Source: an uncultured Collinsella sp. (lineage in GTDB: Bacteria; Actinomycetota; Coriobacteriia; Coriobacteriales; Coriobacteriaceae). Taken from it: a stretch of 14,512 nucleotides of DNA. Under the pieces are notes generated by a model that was not told the DNA's origin, searched no databases, and saw only the letters and a list, made by a program, of their open reading frames with translations. The stretch spans positions 1 to 14,512 of the forward strand of contig CABTZA010000030.1 in NCBI GenBank assembly GCA_902489225.1. The letters are read 5' to 3'. The translations under genes were made by a program, and so were the position numbers. Below are positions 14,092 through 14,512 of this stretch, piece after piece; positions within the stretch are counted from its first letter, which is position 1, and every line of letters starts with the position of its first letter.

Positions 14092-14129
14092 GGACGTTCC
14101 TTTTCTGCTGGCAGTTGGGGACGCTCCTT
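14091..14129. repeat. GGGACGYTCCTT direct repeats
   Basis: GGGACGTTCCTT (14091-14102, overlapping the GNAT stop codon) and GGGACGCTCCTT (14118-14129) are 27 bases apart. Each is close to palindromic around ACGT or ACGC. A degenerate third copy, GGGTGTTCCAA, lies near 14144. From memory I associate this type of sequence with intergenic repeats in Coriobacteriia, but I cannot verify that here. Confidence 0.55.
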
Positions 14130-14176
14130 GGCAATCGACGCATGGGTGTTCCAACATACAGTTTTTCGATTCCGTA

Positions 14177-14205
14177 TGTATATATGCGCGCTAATGGGTT
14201 ATAAA
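14177..14205 (+). promoter_or_regulatory. Candidate promoter of htpG
   Basis: TATAAA at 14200-14205 is a good -10 box; TGTATA at 14177-14182 is a weak -35 with 17-base spacing. A short inverted repeat CATAC/GTATG (about 14154-14178) overlaps the -35 region. No CIRCE element and no HspR-type HAIR element was found here. Confidence 0.45.
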
Positions 14206-14236
14206 ATCTAAGTCTGAACATAGCAGGTCTGCAATG

Positions 14237-14261
14237 CGGCTCGGGCAACCGGGCCGTTTTT
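14237..14261 (+). terminator. Terminator-like hairpin in the htpG leader
   Basis: CGGCTCGG (14237-14244) pairs with CCGGGCCG (14249-14256) around a GCAA tetraloop with one wobble, followed by TTTTT. It lies 31 bases upstream of the htpG start codon and downstream of the only good -10 box. It is either the terminator of the upstream transcript or an attenuator within the htpG leader. Confidence 0.7.
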
Positions 14262-14291
14262 GCGGGCAAGGGTAGCGCGAAAGGACTGCAC

Positions 14292-14512
14292 ATGCGTCAA
14301 TTTAAGACCGAGAGCAAAAAACTGCTCGACCTTATGATCAATTCCATCTACACCAATAAAGAAATCTTCCTGCGCGAGCTTATCTCCAACGCGAGCGATG
14401 CTGTCGACAAGCTCAACTTTAAGAGCTTGCAGGACCCGAGCGTCAAGCTCGACCAGGGCGACCTGGCTATTCGCGTCTCCTTTGATAAAGACGCCCGCAC
14501 CATTACCATCTC
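14292..14512 (+). CDS. htpG: Molecular chaperone HtpG (Hsp90), 5' part
   Basis: The gene runs off the right edge; 73 complete codons are present. AAAGGA lies about 6 bases before the ATG. The N-terminal ATP-binding (GHKL) domain starts with QFKTESKKLLDLMINSIYT and NKEIFLRELISNASDAVDKL, almost identical to the Hsp90/HtpG consensus; E29 corresponds to the catalytic Glu and N33 to the Mg-binding Asn. RVSFDKDARTITI (about 61-73) follows as in other HtpG. The product is a cytoplasmic, ATP-dependent dimeric chaperone. The rest of the protein (normally about 600-650 aa) lies outside the window. Confidence 0.97.
   Translation, partial: MRQFKTESKKLLDLMINSIYTNKEIFLRELISNASDAVDKLNFKSLQDPSVKLDQGDLAIRVSFDKDARTITI

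Overview
The window is about 14.5 kb of fairly GC-rich bacterial chromosome. The gene families, GC-biased codon use, strong GGAGG-type ribosome binding sites and the style of the intergenic repeats suggest a gut actinobacterium of the class Coriobacteriia, most likely Collinsella or a relative. This is recognition from family resemblance, not a database match.

Layout. (1) 1-2657: the tail of an unidentified upstream unit with a good intrinsic terminator, then a large cytoplasmic protein with TPR-like repeats and no known function. (2) 2741-4090: an island made of a STAND/archaeal-type AAA ATPase with a C-terminal winged helix, preceded by six phased TGYTAAA iterons and followed by four alternately oriented copies of a TGTCTCAATCTGTAACA repeat. 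(3) 4139-4593: tRNA-Ser(GCU) with its own promoter and terminator, then a 190-bp tandem duplication of the tRNA 3' end plus terminator, mixed with inverted tRNA-tail copies and strong hairpins. (4) 4594-8091: a PBP5-like D-Ala-D-Ala carboxypeptidase on the minus strand, divergent from a VanR/VanS-like two-component system on the plus strand. (5) 8195-11291: an isolated pstB (phosphate ABC transporter ATPase), then a PhoB/PhoR-type two-component pair. (6) 11487-13551: a Wzz-like polysaccharide co-polymerase, BY-kinase and PHP phosphatase (cpsC-cpsD-cpsB order, like ywqC-D-E), with no glycosyltransferases next to it. (7) 13591-14512: a GNAT acetyltransferase, a repeat-bearing intergenic region, and the first 73 codons of htpG.

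How the genes may work together: regions 4 to 6 are all concerned with envelope and phosphate homeostasis. The VanRS-like system and the carboxypeptidase share one divergent regulatory region, so control of peptidoglycan stem-peptide trimming is a reasonable guess. PstB with PhoBR forms a phosphate-sensing module whose permease genes must lie elsewhere. The cps trio is a tyrosine-phosphorylation switch for exopolysaccharide chain length. The least explained parts are the repeat-flanked ATPase beside the tRNA gene, the duplicated tRNA-Ser tail, and a terminator-like hairpin in the leader of htpG.
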